A DNA stretch of 64,000 nucleotides from Malachius bipustulatus (lineage: Eukaryota > Arthropoda > Insecta > Coleoptera > Melyridae), in contig OU342630.1 of the NCBI GenBank assembly GCA_910589415.1, forward strand, positions 83,758,186-83,822,185. Reading direction: 5' to 3'. The notes beneath the pieces were generated by a model. The model did no database searches. It was given only the letters and a program-made list of their open reading frames with translations, and was not told the DNA's origin. Numbering within the stretch: the stretch's first letter is position 1; each line of letters starts with the position of its first letter. The position numbers were made by a program, and so were the translations under genes. Positions 34,518 through 45,355 of this stretch are shown here, piece by piece.

Positions 34518-37440
34518 TACTCCCATCAACAAGCCAATAGCTTATATCGGATGGGGAAAAGTACACAAATTAATATAAACTTACAACAATATGAAATAAA
34601 AAACGTAATTAAGAGTTTACAATATTTAAAAAAAAACAGAAAGACTACTTGTGACTACTCAAACACCAGCTGGTGAGGCAGGCTATATCAGGTCAATGTG
34701 TTAAGTTAAAAAAAGAAACAACAAAAAAAAATAATAATAATAATAATAAATGAAAGTAAAGGCAAACTAAGGACTAGAAGAACTAGACGCCGCCAGTAAA
34801 AATCGTCTAAGTTGAAGTTCGCTACACGAAAACAGATCAAGGTTCCCATCAACCCTATTAGCAATGTCACACATGCGATTTAAAGGAGAAAACAAAAGAG
34901 TATTTGTCCTTGCGGTTTTAACTCGCAGAAGATGTTGTTGCCTCAGTGTAACTTGGGGAGCATGGAAAGAAATCTGGGAAAGGATATCAGGAGAGTCAAT
35001 GCGTCCATTCAACAAACCCCAAAGGAAACGCACAGAGGTGTACGTACGTCTCGCTTCAAGACTGTTGAAGTCAAACTCAGCAAGAAGATCAGAGTGCGGG
35101 AAGCCTACAGGAGGATAAGTACCTGTGAATTTAAAATGAAGAAACTTCAGGAAACGTCGGTGTACTCTCTCCAGATCACTAACTTGACATCTATATACAG
35201 GCGACCAGATAATCGAACCGTATTCGAGCTTGGGTAGAATGAAGGCATGAAATAAAGTTACGAGGGTAGTGACCTTTCTAAAATCACAAGTATTACGAAT
35301 AATGTAACCTAGTGCCCTAAACGCAGAGGAGCAAGTATTTTCAATATGTCTATTGAAAGAGAGTTTGGGAGTAAATATTATACCAAGGTCTTTGAATTCA
35401 GAGATCCTCTGGAGAGAGTGGTCCCCAATTGAGTATGACGCTTGGAGCATATTACACTTAAGGCTGTAGGACATAACATAGCACTTAGAAGTGTTTAATG
35501 GTAATTGGTTACTACTGCACCATGTGTTGAGACGGTCAAGGGAGCGTTGGAGCCGCTGGCAATCTTCAAGCGACTTCACTTCACAGTAAATTTTTAAATC
35601 GTCTGCATAGAGAAGATGATTGACCTCAAGACCATCGACGATGTCATTAATAAATAAATTGAAGAATAGCGGACCTAATTTAGAGCCCTGAAAGACACCC
35701 GACTCGACTGGATAATCGGTAGAGTTAGTGCCGTAATACGAAACATATTGAGATCGGTCGGATAAATAATTTGTGAAAAAGTTAATAAGGGCATCAGAAA
35801 AACCGAAATTTGATAGTTTTAAAAGAAGTAAGTCATGGTTTACTCTATCGAAGGCCCTAGAAAAATCCATATATACTACATCAACCTGGGAACGACAGTC
35901 GATAATCTCTGAGACGTATTGGGAGAAAGTAAACAGGTTGGTAATAGTGGACCGACCTTTCATGAAAACGTGCTGAGCTGAAGAGATGAGAAATCTAACG
36001 TGCGGGTATAACACTCTGTATAAAAGTTCCTCGAATGCCTTCCCAAAGTTGGGTGCTATACAAATTTGCCTGTAATTGCAGATCTCAGTTTTGTCGCCTT
36101 TCTTGAAGACGGGTATCACCTTGGAACGTTTCCACCGAGTCGGATATCTTCCAGAAACAATTGAAAGGTTCAAAATTTTGGTGAGGGGGTAGGAGAATAT
36201 TGAAGCACAGTCACGTAGGAGAAAAGAGGGAATGCCATCTGGACCGGTAGTTTTAGAGTTTTTGAAAGCTTTCAGAACACGGCATACTTCAGACTCGGTA
36301 AATGATGACACGGTAAGCGTAGAAACATTTGATGCCGAGAATGTATTCACATACGTGTTTTTGTTCACAGCTACCGGTGATTGATCGAAGAAGTCGCGGA
36401 AGGACATAAGAATATTGGGAAGACCAGTTACAGAGCTACCACTGCATTTCATAGTATCTGGAGGGCCGGGAGGACCTCGACGTTTATTGACAAACGACCA
36501 AAATTTTTTTGGATCACTAACTAAGTGTTCTTCAGTCTGGGAAATGAAGCTCTGATACGAATGTGCAATATCACGCTTAAGTGATGACCTGAGGTGTTTG
36601 AATTCTCTATGAGCGTTACAGTTACCAGACCGTTTAAAAGAACGATGAAGATAGGCTTTCCTTTTTAAGTCGGCTATAATTGAATCCGTAAACCAAGGTG
36701 GATATCTATACTTAGGAGCAGGTTTTGTTTTGGGGACGAATAATTCGAATGCATTAAACAGTACTGAATAAAACAGATCACACGCCGCGTCAACATCCGT
36801 ACAAGCATCAAGTATCGAGCTCCAACCAACAGCAGAGAGATGTTCATACAAGCCCTGAAAATTTGCCAGTTTAAAATTGAACGAAGGGACAGAAGACTTT
36901 GGGTTCTTAGTGTTTGTAGGTAAATCTACCGAGTCAGATGGGAAATGAATTTCCAGAGCAGGATGGTGATTATCCTCTCTAACCAGAGGATCCTCAGCTC
37001 TAAGGGAATCCAGAGGGAAATCCGAGAGAACGAGGTCCAGAATACAATTATTGCAGTTCTTCACAGAGTTAAGCTGAACAAGATTTAGTGCTTCAAATGT
37101 TTGGTATAAATGTCTAACGTTGGAATCAGTTGCACCACCTGAAGAGGTTTTAATAGTAGCCAGCCTAGGACAATTGAAATCGCCTAATATTACTACGCGG
37201 TTATTGGTGTAAAGGGCCTCAAGATCGATGAGATAATCACAGAAGGACAGATACTCATGCGAAGATAAACTAGGTGGAATGTACACAGATAATATGAGGG
37301 TGGGGCTACGAGAAAATTTAACAGAAACACACACAATATCAATAGATGGAACACACAGCTCACGTGCTAAAGGAACAAGGGTTGAATGAAATTTTGTATT
37401 TACCGCAATCAGAACCCCACCTCCTCGAGAAACCCCCACC
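34481..37440 (-). mobile_element. 5'-truncated Jockey/CR1-type LINE with (TAAA)n tail
   Basis: The minus-strand 3' end is a (TTTA)n run on the plus strand (34481-34516), i.e. a TAAA tail. The 3' UTR is ~250 bp to the ORF stop at about 34767. The 5' end lies at ~37440, inside the endonuclease domain, so ORF1 and the endonuclease start are missing. It was inserted at the end of an old foldback arm. I could not identify a certain target duplication. Confidence 0.85.
34767..37439 (-). CDS. LINE ORF2: partial endonuclease plus complete reverse transcriptase
   Basis: An uninterrupted 890-codon frame. The first codon at 37439 is GTG, directly preceded by TAG, so there is no true start. The endonuclease C-terminal part spans about residues 1-170, with SRGGGVLIAV at the truncation, GDFNCPRL (residues 86-93; Asp/Asn catalytic pair) and DNHHPALEI (156-164; catalytic His region). 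Reverse transcriptase spans about 385-690: KTTGPDGIP, VYMDFSRAFDRVNH (522-535; first Asp), GVFQGSKLGPLFFNLFINDI and LLYADDLKI (YADD at 611-614). A thumb and C-terminal region with LPKLEYGSIIWSP follows, then SSSSSP. No RNase H or zinc knuckle seen. The intact frame suggests a fairly young copy, immobile because of the truncation. Confidence 0.92.
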   Translation of the reverse strand: MGVSRGGGVLIAVNTKFHSTLVPLARELCVPSIDIVCVSVKFSRSPTLILSVYIPPSLSSHEYLSFCDYLIDLEALYTNNRVVILGDFNCPRLATIKTSSGGATDSNVRHLYQTFEALNLVQLNSVKNCNNCILDLVLSDFPLDSLRAEDPLVREDNHHPALEIHFPSDSVDLPTNTKNPKSSVPSFNFKLANFQGLYEHLSAVGWSSILDACTDVDAACDLFYSVLFNAFELFVPKTKPAPKYRYPPWFTDSIIADLKRKAYLHRSFKRSGNCNAHREFKHLRSSLKRDIAHSYQSFISQTEEHLVSDPKKFWSFVNKRRGPPGPPDTMKCSGSSVTGLPNILMSFRDFFDQSPVAVNKNTYVNTFSASNVSTLTVSSFTESEVCRVLKAFKNSKTTGPDGIPSFLLRDCASIFSYPLTKILNLSIVSGRYPTRWKRSKVIPVFKKGDKTEICNYRQICIAPNFGKAFEELLYRVLYPHVRFLISSAQHVFMKGRSTITNLFTFSQYVSEIIDCRSQVDVVYMDFSRAFDRVNHDLLLLKLSNFGFSDALINFFTNYLSDRSQYVSYYGTNSTDYPVESGVFQGSKLGPLFFNLFINDIVDGLEVNHLLYADDLKIYCEVKSLEDCQRLQRSLDRLNTWCSSNQLPLNTSKCYVMSYSLKCNMLQASYSIGDHSLQRISEFKDLGIIFTPKLSFNRHIENTCSSAFRALGYIIRNTCDFRKVTTLVTLFHAFILPKLEYGSIIWSPVYRCQVSDLERVHRRFLKFLHFKFTGTYPPVGFPHSDLLAEFDFNSLEARRTYTSVRFLWGLLNGRIDSPDILSQISFHAPQVTLRQQHLLRVKTARTNTLLFSPLNRMCDIANRVDGNLDLFSCSELQLRRFLLAASSSSSP

Positions 37441-37500
37441 TAATGCTATTGATGAATGCTATTTACATTTATATTACATGATAAATGCTATTATCGTATT

Positions 37501-40500
37501 TATATATATAGTAGAGTGCTCGGAGCTTCAAAAGTCGCTTAAAAATGAAATGTGTGGGCCTTTCAAGATTAAAAGCTGCGACCTGTGGCAAATGGAAGCT
37601 TATGTCATTAATATAGCCCAAAAAAATTCGTCCAGTAATCGTCCTGTGCAAAAGGGCGCTATCCAAAATTTTCGAGTTTTTTCTATAAATCGATAGTATA
37701 GAACTGATACAAATTTTTGGTATTTTTTCCACGCAATATTTTGTAGCCGTTTGCCTGTAAAAAAATGAAAACCGATCTTGAAAAGCGTTGGCTCTTATGG
37801 AGCCAGGCGGTCTTCAAGAAGCGATATCTCCGTTCGAAGTGGCTGAAAAATTAATTCAATTTTAATACTTCGGCTGTTTATCAACGATTATCTCAAAAGC
37901 GGCAACTCTGATCGAAAAATGATCTTATAAATAATTGTTGCTCCACTATTTGTGATTAATGTGGTCTTATTTTCATAATTTTACACCTAATAATTAATGA
38001 GAAAAGTTAATAATTGTAAAGCGATGCATAATCAAGACGCTCGAGTTCTCGCTCGAACTGTTGGCCAGCGCTCCAACTGCCGATCACCCTCTCTCACCCC
38101 GCACTTCCCCTTATCCTCGTAATACGCCAGGATAGGTGAATAATAAGCGCGGCAAGTAAACTTATTTGAAAATATTATGGCTCTGTTTAATATCCATGAA
38201 ACGTTATTTCTTGTAAATAATAGGTAAATATACAGGATCAATTAAATTTATTCCAGGTGTTTTCTCACAATGAAGATAATTTATTATACATATCCATAAA
38301 TACCTACTATTTTCAGTAAAACAATGGAACAATCACTTCTAAATGCATGCAAAATTGGGGAGGAAGCATTGATAAATTTTACTTGCGGAAAAAGAAATGA
38401 GAAGAACATGAGCTAGCAACTAACATATCCCATGTCGCTTGTTGCAAATGGTATGTTTAGCTACACCCTCAAATAAAAGTGCGTTAGGAGAAATAATCGA
38501 AAGCTACAGTACAGAAGAGAGAAATAAATAGTACTTTTAACAGCAGTAGCGGTGAAAAAATTTGTCACATATTTGATGGCATGTCTGTAGTTCAGAAACT
38601 GCGTAAGCCATAAATTCAAGAACATTTGGCGATTATTCCAAAATATTCGCAAAAATAATCTTCAAGCGTGACATAAAATCACAACGTATAGACCTCCTTC
38701 CTATGCAAGTCAATTTGTTTTTTTTTTACAACCACACCACCTTGCTGTACAATCTAAAATATAAGCACAGTCACTAAGAAAAAAGCATTATGATATTATT
38801 ATTATGTTTGCATACCTTTTTTACATTGACACGTTGTTAAAAATTATGTCATTTTGGGAAAACTTGTTCATGTTTGGAAGACTACAATGATTCGATTGTC
38901 GGCGAATTCTGTGTAGTCTGGTAAGTACTGGACAGGTCACAGAGTATTTAACCAAATGTAGATTTGATAATAAATGTACGAAGGCAATGTTGATAAAGGC
39001 TGTCTTCTGTTGGGGGGAGTTTATCTAAAGTTTTAGAAGCAGCTAATAAACCTCGCAGATGATTTATAGAGGTTATATTTTCGTTTTTCGTATAAAGTTT
39101 CAAGACAAAATTGTGAACATTTGAGAAAATTATTTTGTTCCATGTCCCTCCAAAATTTTCCAGAAGATAATCTCATAAGTTAAGTACGTTTTCCAGCAAG
39201 TTTTTTTCCCCAAAACCTGCAAATTGACTGGTTGTATCGCACCCTGTCAGTGCATGTAAATCTGGGAGGTTTTTAATCAGGCGTTGGTCTAAATTGATTT
39301 TGTGTATGGGACTGAACCGAACACCGCATTTTTTCCCAACCTTCATCCACATTTCAAGAATTGAATGTTCTCTGAAATGTACCAGTAGTATACTAATACA
39401 TCAGTATCGTTACCCAGCATTTTTTGCTGACAGAATGTGCAGTAAAATTCTTGTATCTGCTTTCTCCTGATTTGAGATCAACAGGTCATCATCCATGAAA
39501 AAATTATTACTTTTATATTGGTAAACATCAGAGAATCCACCACTTGTTACAAACTCTATATTCTCTTTCGCTGAATGTTTTAATGCCTCATTTGACAGAA
39601 AATTGGTCAACTGTTTTTTATTAAATGTTGAATTGATAAACAGATTTCACTGATGAGGCAATGGAACGCTTATTCCAGTATCGATTATCTTATTTATTGA
39701 ATCTGTGCCACCTCTCTTCATTCGAGTTGCATTTTTGACTGAATATTTTTCATAATGATCGAAAACTAGAAAGAGGTCTATACGTTGTGATTTTATGTCA
39801 CGCTTGAAGATTATTTTTGCGAATATTTTGGAATAATCGCCAAATGTTCTTGAATTTATGGCTTACGCAGTTTCTGAACTACAGACATGCCATCAAATAT
39901 GTGACAAATTTTTTCACCGCTACTGCTGTTAAAAGTACTACATATTTCTCTCTTCTGTACTGTAGCTTTCGATTATTTCTCCTAAAGCACTTTTATTTGA
40001 GGGTGTAGCTAAACATACCATTTGCAACAAGCGACATGGGATATGTTAGTTGCTAGCTCATGTTCTTCTCATTTCTTTTTCCGCAAGTAAAATTTATCAA
40101 TGCTTCCTCCCCAATTTTGCATGCATTTAGAAGTGATTGTTCCATTGTTTTACTGAAAATAGTAGGTATTTATGGATATGTATAATAAATTATCTTCATT
40201 GTGAGAAAACACCTGGAATAAATTTAATTGATCCTGTATATTTACCTATTATTTACAAGAAATAACGTTTCATGGATATTAAACAGAGCCATAATATTTT
40301 CAAATAAGTTTACTTGCCGCGCTTATTATTCACCTATCCTGGCGTATTACGAGGATAAGGGGAAGTGCGGGGTGAGAGAGGGTGATCGGCAGTTGGAGCG
40401 CTGGCCAACAGTTCGAGCGAGAACTCGAGCGTCTTGATTATGCATCGCTTTACAATTATTAACTTTTCTCATTAATTATTAGGTGTAAAATTATGAAAAT

Positions 40501-40957
40501 AAGACCACATTAATCACAAATAGTGGAGCAACAATTATTTATAAGATCATTTTTCGATCAGAGTTGCCGCTTTTGAGATAATCGTTGATAAACAGCCGAA
40601 GTATTAAAATTGAATTAATTTTTCAGCCACTTCGAACGGAGATATCGCTCTTGAAGACGGCCTGGCTCCATAAGAGCCAACGCTTTTCAAGATCGGTTTT
40701 CATTTTTTTACAGGCAAACGGCTACAAAATATTGCGTGGAAAAAATACCAAAAATTTGTATCAGTTCTATACTATCGATTTATAGAAAAAACTCGAAAAT
40801 TTTGGATAGCGCCCTTTTGCACAGGACGATTACTGGACGAATTTTTTTGGGCTATATTAATGACATAAGCTTCCATTTGCCACAGGTCGCAGCTTTTAAT
40901 CTTGAAAGGCCCACAGGGTGACACGTTTCACCCTATTCTGCACTCTACTATATATAT
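37501..40957. mobile_element. Large inverted-repeat element with ~1.14-kb near-identical arms
   Basis: The outer ends are inverse (TATATATATAGTAGAGTGC at 37501; GCACTCTACTATATATAT to 40957). After a short unmatched stretch (37520-37552 versus 40916-40939), arms 37553-38696 and 39773-40915 pair almost base for base; a 69-codon frame is identical in both (38032-38241 minus, 40228-40437 plus). The unpaired middle (38697-39772) carries the body of a decayed gene whose upstream part lies within the right arm. Arm similarity implies recent formation, gene conversion or an assembly effect. Confidence 0.92.
38930..40165 (-). pseudogene. Decayed gene of an unnamed transposon-associated family (EADTR / GCDTTS-x-FAG motifs)
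   Basis: Reading minus from ~40160 (ATG then EQSLLNACKIGEEALINF), with frameshifts: NSSSGEKICHIFDGMSVVQK, FGDYSKIFAKIIFKRDIK, RIDLFLVFDHYEKYSVKNAT, RMKRGG, FLSNEALKH, LISNQEKADTRILLHILSA, NDTDVLV, LPDLHALTGCDTTSQFAGFG. This order (VFDRY-like, TR.KRGG, EADTR, TGCDT) is familiar from widespread uncharacterised metazoan repeat-derived proteins that I cannot name with certainty. Stops and frameshifts make it dead. The first part is duplicated in the left arm (38323-38696, plus strand). Confidence 0.6.
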
Positions 40958-40984
40958 GCTACATATATATGCTAAGAAACAGCG

Positions 40985-41160
40985 AGTTAGACGTGTAAAC
41001 TTCGTTGACTGTCACTACGTGGGTTCAAATTCCACTCTTTCCTTGATTGTTGTGTTCGTCTAGATAACTATTTATATTATTAAAACTATTCTGTGGCTAT
41101 ATGAGCTAGTTCTAGAAGCCAAAATTACCAGAGTAGAGCGACTGTGTCTTATCTACATAG
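40985..41160 (+). repeat. Possible tRNA-derived SINE with B-box
   Basis: GGGTTCAAATTCCAC near 41027-41042 is close to the Pol III B-box GGTTCRANTCC. The tail (CTAGTTCTAGAAGCCAAAATTACC) recurs at 30410-30460. An A-box is not obvious. Could also be a tRNA pseudogene. Confidence 0.35.
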
Positions 41161-41543
41161 CTAAGACTGATTAAAAAAAAAAACTTTATTAAAACTCAAA
41201 ACAGAGTCTTAATAGACTTTGTTTCGTTTTCAAATTGCCAGTATGTAGCAGACAATTATAAAAATTAAATATAACGAAATTTTACATATTCTTTTCCAGT
41301 CTAACTGAGAAACCCTATGTGACAAAAAATATCGAAGAGCAATTTTTAAGTTTTCTTGTCCTTCACCACATAACCTTTATAACTTTTTTTTGAAAACATG
41401 TAACATTTCATCGTCTTTTATCTCCGGGATAGGTAAACAGAAACCTTATTATACATAATATGTACTTGATATAGCGGAGAAATTAATCTAAATAATGAAT
41501 GTCAATTTTAGGTTGCGCAAATAAACGTCGAGGGTTCGAAGAG
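41161..41543. other. AT-rich interval, no gene seen
   Basis: Flank of the Harbinger element; nothing recognised. Confidence 0.4.
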
Positions 41544-42122
41544 TTAGGGTAAAAACATAGTAGAACGACGAGGCTAGAGGCACGGCGACAAGGTAAGCGA
41601 CGATATAAGCGACGAGACAGAAGACATGCACATAGTGAGGAGACAGAAGTTGCGATTTACTGCTTTGACTTTCCAAACTCAATTCAGTATGAACAATGTT
41701 CTTCGACAGTGAAGATGAAATTTTATTCGATAATGCCGCGCTTCGCGGGCTTATTATTATTGCAATGGTAAGTTTGGACAGAACTTATCCTGTACATCCT
41801 ATTAATAAAGTACGAAAACGGTTTGGACAGTACCATACATTATTTTCTGAGCTCAAGCAGCACCCAGACCGATTTTTTGAATATTTGAGAATGGAAATTG
41901 CTAAAACTTAAAAAGAATGCAGCTAGAACCGTCCAGTATCAACGCGATAAGAAATCCAATTTTTATCTCGACGCGCATCGCCTCGCTTGCCTCGTCGCTT
42001 AGTACTGCGTCAACCTCTTCACTATGTTTGGCTTCATTACCATACACGATGAAATAAAAGCCGCGTCGCTTACCTCGTCGCTGTGCCTCTAGCCTCGTCG
42101 TTCTACTATGTTTTTACCCTTA
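41544..42122 (+). mobile_element. Non-autonomous PIF/Harbinger element with TTA target duplication
   Basis: TTA at 41544-41546 and 42120-42122 flanks a 573-bp element (41547-42119) starting GGGTAAAAACATAGTAGAAC and ending with its inverse. The inverted ends extend ~55 bp through ACGACGAGGCTAGAGGCAC and a GGTAAGCGACG stretch. TTA duplication plus terminal inverted repeats is the PIF/Harbinger signature, supported by the coding relic inside. Confidence 0.92.
41696..41911 (+). pseudogene. N-terminal fragment of a Harbinger-type transposase
   Basis: From ~41783 the frame reads RTYPVHPINKVRKRFGQYHT then LFSELKQHPDRFFEYLRM, matching the conserved N-terminal block (R.W..HP.N..R...GEFHTLF.EL..D..RFF.Y.RM) of PIF/Harbinger transposases. 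The frame ends at 41911 and the DDE core is absent. Residues before RTYP are probably not transposase. The element must be mobilised in trans, if at all. Confidence 0.75.
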
Positions 42123-43060
42123 GGTATAGCTAAAAAAATCTTATGTCATAGCAGCTTACCGCGTTATAATGTATGTTTTTATTGAAAACAGCTTTAGCGC
42201 TTTTTTAGCATATCGTTTTTCAAAAGACGTTGTACACTAATATTTACATTGTGAAAGCAGCTAAAATCAACTTTGTCATAGAGTTTTCACTAGAAGACGT
42301 TATTAACGGTTTTTAGACGTTTCTGAATACACGCTATGCTAAAACTCTCTATACATATTCTATTGATTGATTGATTGATTGATTATTCGTTTCGTAATTT
42401 AGGAAAATTAGGTATATTATTACGGCGGATTGTAAATTATTTACATTTAGATTAGAATTAATTATTAATGATGAATGGTCATCTTAATAAGAAAATAATT
42501 TGGTTGACCTTCGTTTATTAGAGCAATTTGATAATTATTGTTTAAATAAAAAAATATCTGGCGCGAGTTTAAAAATAATAATTGAGGAAAGCTACAAAAT
42601 CAAGGTTACTTAAAAATAACACGGATTGAATACAGAAACCTTGATAATGAAATATGTTCAAAGGAAACTGAACGCCAGTCAAGTTTTTGTTTATTTTTTT
42701 ATACGAGAAAGCGAACGGTTGTGTTAGAAAAGTTAAAGTGTGAATATCTTCGTCGTTAATTCGTTTGAAAATCATATGGATAATGGAAGTCATATTAGAA
42801 TTGTTGATGTTGAGTATGTAAAGCGGTAATTATGTATTGCAATAGTTAATTGCCCGGAAAAATAACAGCCTCCCATCAAATATGGAGGGGACTATTATAC
42901 CTACACATACTTTACCTTTTCTCGTTTCAGTCAGATTTTATTACATCATGGTGAATTTTCGCATTCATTCTGTTTTTCACAAACAGATGCTGAAAATTTA
43001 ACGACGTTTCCTTTCCTTATTCGATAATTAAAATGCGATAATTTTTTCAAATGACTAATA
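42123..43060. other. AT-rich interval with (ATTG)n microsatellite
   Basis: TTGATTGATTGATTGATTGATT at about 42363-42384. No gene seen. Confidence 0.45.
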
Positions 43061-43199
43061 ATACTTCACGATAAGTCACCTAGCTCGAATTCGAAATGAC
43101 GATATTCGGTTAAAAATAAATATAGCGCATTATCAAATCGCTGGTGCATGTGCTGGGTTCTGTGTACTGGTCGGTTTTCTCTGTGATGCTGTGAGCTAC

Positions 43200-43285
43200 A
43201 GACCAACTTTTTGATATCAGTGAGTGGGGTGAAAGTGGAAATTCGACGTAGTTGCGGAGGAAACTGAACCGTTGATAAGGATAAC
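43200..43285 (+). promoter_or_regulatory. Initiator-like ATATCAGTGAG and 5' UTR-like stretch
   Basis: TCAGTG near 43218 is initiator-like, in a locally less AT-rich stretch ~70 bp upstream of the ATG at 43286. No TATA box seen. Confidence 0.25.
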
Positions 43286-43365
43286 ATGGGGCCTCACACT
43301 TTCTCTGAAACTGTGGACATTGAGCTAATGGACAAAAGCAGGGATCCTGGAATCTTGTTTTCCGA
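43286..43365 (+). CDS. Best candidate first coding exon, phase-2 donor
   Basis: ATG at 43286 (context GATAACATGGGG: A at -3, G at +4) encodes MGPHTFSETVDIELMDKSRD then PGILFS plus two bases, ending TCCGA|GTAAGTACC (GT at 43366, near-consensus donor). 80 nt, phase 2. Composition (acidic residues, GGATCCTGG) is exon-like compared with its AT-rich surroundings. No family recognised. Downstream exons are not visible in the next 20 kb. Confidence 0.45.
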
Positions 43366-43369
43366 GTAA

Positions 43370-44971
43370 GTACCTACCTACCTGAATCGGTTTTTGTTTT
43401 CCATGATGTAACCATAAACAATGATGGTTATAAATAGCGCGGGCACAATGTTGAGTCTAATTGAATTATTTCACGTGTTAATTAACGGAAAAGTCGATGC
43501 GGAGTATGATATCGGTAACCTGGCAATTGTGATAATCGATTCAAAAAATTGTTTAACTTTTAAAAGGCCTAATGAATTCTTCATTTAAATTAACTACTTC
43601 ATTGACAATAATAACTCATTTATAACTTGAATAAATGTGAAAATAGAAGTCAGGAAAATGATGAAAAATAATACTCATTATGATTATATTCTTCATTATG
43701 ATTATGTTTATATTCGCATCCCATCTATTAACAACAATATAAAATCTTTATTCTCATGATGTAATATAAACATTTACTTAGTTTAGGTACCTTCTTTTTG
43801 CTATTATAAACAGGAATCCGTCTGTTACAGCAAGGACGTGATGTAAATGAGTGAAATCTGTACATTAATGATTTAAATTTTGATGAACTTACTTAAATAT
43901 TTCCAGCCTTAATATATACCACTTCGTGTGCATATTCCTATAAACTTTTCTACCTTAAATGGGGCACCTGTATATTACTACATTTTTAAATTGTTTGAGA
44001 AAATTCAATAAACAAGACGACATGGAAAACATCTCAAGATATCGGAAAATGGGTTTACATGTATTGTCCCTATGTAATAATTTAATTTTTCATGTTCCGA
44101 TTATTATATAGGGTATATAAAAAAGCTCGTGGAAAAAAATCCACAACACAATATGATACGGTGTTGTGGGAATTCAAAAATCAAAACAAACAAAAATTCT
44201 ATCTGCATTTTTTGTTTCCGATATATCGCAAAAATTTCTTTTTAAAGTATGGCAACATTGCATTGAATTTGCAGGCAAGAGAATGCAGTCTGCAATCTCT
44301 TTTTAATATTGTTGCTCTATGGTTTCAGTTTCCAGTCTTTTTTCTTTCTTTTAGTTTCAGGTCTTATATACCTATTTGTCAATTTGTCAAAATTCAGCTG
44401 TCTTATCATAATAGCTATCACAATAATATTATATCGACATACTCACTGAATGCTAATTCCAATATTTTGACTTCCATGAGAAGTATTTCACATAAGTATT
44501 TCATGCTCATGCTATCACATACCTAAGTATTTCAATCAAATTTCAAATAATTTTCTTTAATTCTTGTTAACAGAGGAAATAGTACAGAGGAAAAAAAGGC
44601 ATTTTCAATAAAAATTCAAAAAGATTTTGCTTAAATGCAATACCAGACCACTCCATGTGGTCCTTTACCATTTTCCTACCCACGCCACTGGCTTACTAAT
44701 AAAAATTTATTCACGACTTTGCTCTAATCCCAATAATAAGACTGCTATCTCAGTATAAAGAAATTCCCGGAATTTACTTTATGTTAAATATCTAGGAACC
44801 CATGGAGATTAAAAAAAAAAAAGCTGTTTAGAATTAAGCTCATAAAACTGCACTACTTTCTTCATTTAACCGTTCCTGTAACTGCAGTAGTTTACGAAAT
44901 CCCTGTAGTAAACATTTTAAAAAACTCACCCTGTATATGCATAAAGTTTTCATAAATACACTGAATTTATG
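43370..44971. other. AT-rich interval with an old foldback-family arm
   Basis: About 43985-44115 resembles the 47.2-kb arm (CAAGATATCGGAAAATGGGTTTACATGT..TGTCCCTAT). The 144-codon plus frame 44092-44526 starts in this repeat and is hydrophobic and AT-driven with no domain. CTCACCCTGTATATG near 44926 is another worn element end. Confidence 0.4.
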
Positions 44972-45355
44972 TATGGTACGATTAAGTTTAAAAAGTCATA
45001 TGTGACGTCATACTAACCGTCCTAATTAATATTTTTCATTTCACCAGAAAATGTCAAACAGTTAAATTTCAAGGTGTGAACGAGCGTAAATTATTAAAGG
45101 AATCATTCAAACAATGACTACATAAAATTTATTCACGTAATGACATTCTATCCTCTGTGTTGTGCATATATTTCTCATTCAAAACCAATGTTGACGTATA
45201 TGTATTTATTTATGCGGGATGGAGTGGCTAGACAAACTTGACGGTTTCTATGAGAACCACGTAAATGAAACAAAATAAATCGAACTATCAGAAGGATGAG
45301 TATTCTTAATCGATACATGTGACTTTATATGACTTTTTAAACTTAATCGTACTAT
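44972..45355. mobile_element. Inverted-repeat element of 384 bp (MITE-like)
   Basis: TATGGTACGATTAAGTTTAA at 44972 pairs with TTAAACTTAATCGTACTATA ending 45355, and the arms extend to about 30-35 bp (AAAAGTCATATGTGA / CATGTGACTTTATATGACTTTTT). The interior is unpaired; no coding. Confidence 0.8.

Noticed and set aside
34864..35976. Plus-strand frames of 67-101 codons
   Set aside because: They lie antisense to the intact LINE ORF2 and are shadows.
34440..37500. Target-site duplication for the large LINE (GATGCTAA versus TAATGCTATTGATG)
   Set aside because: The resemblance is partial and the order differs; not convincing.
38032..40437. Identical 69-codon frames at both ends of the large inverted repeat
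   Set aside because: Identity reflects the inverted arms; the frame does not match the transposon gene relic, which is in another frame.
44092..44526. 144-codon plus frame
   Set aside because: Begins inside a foldback-family arm, is hydrophobic and AT-driven, and has no recognisable motif.
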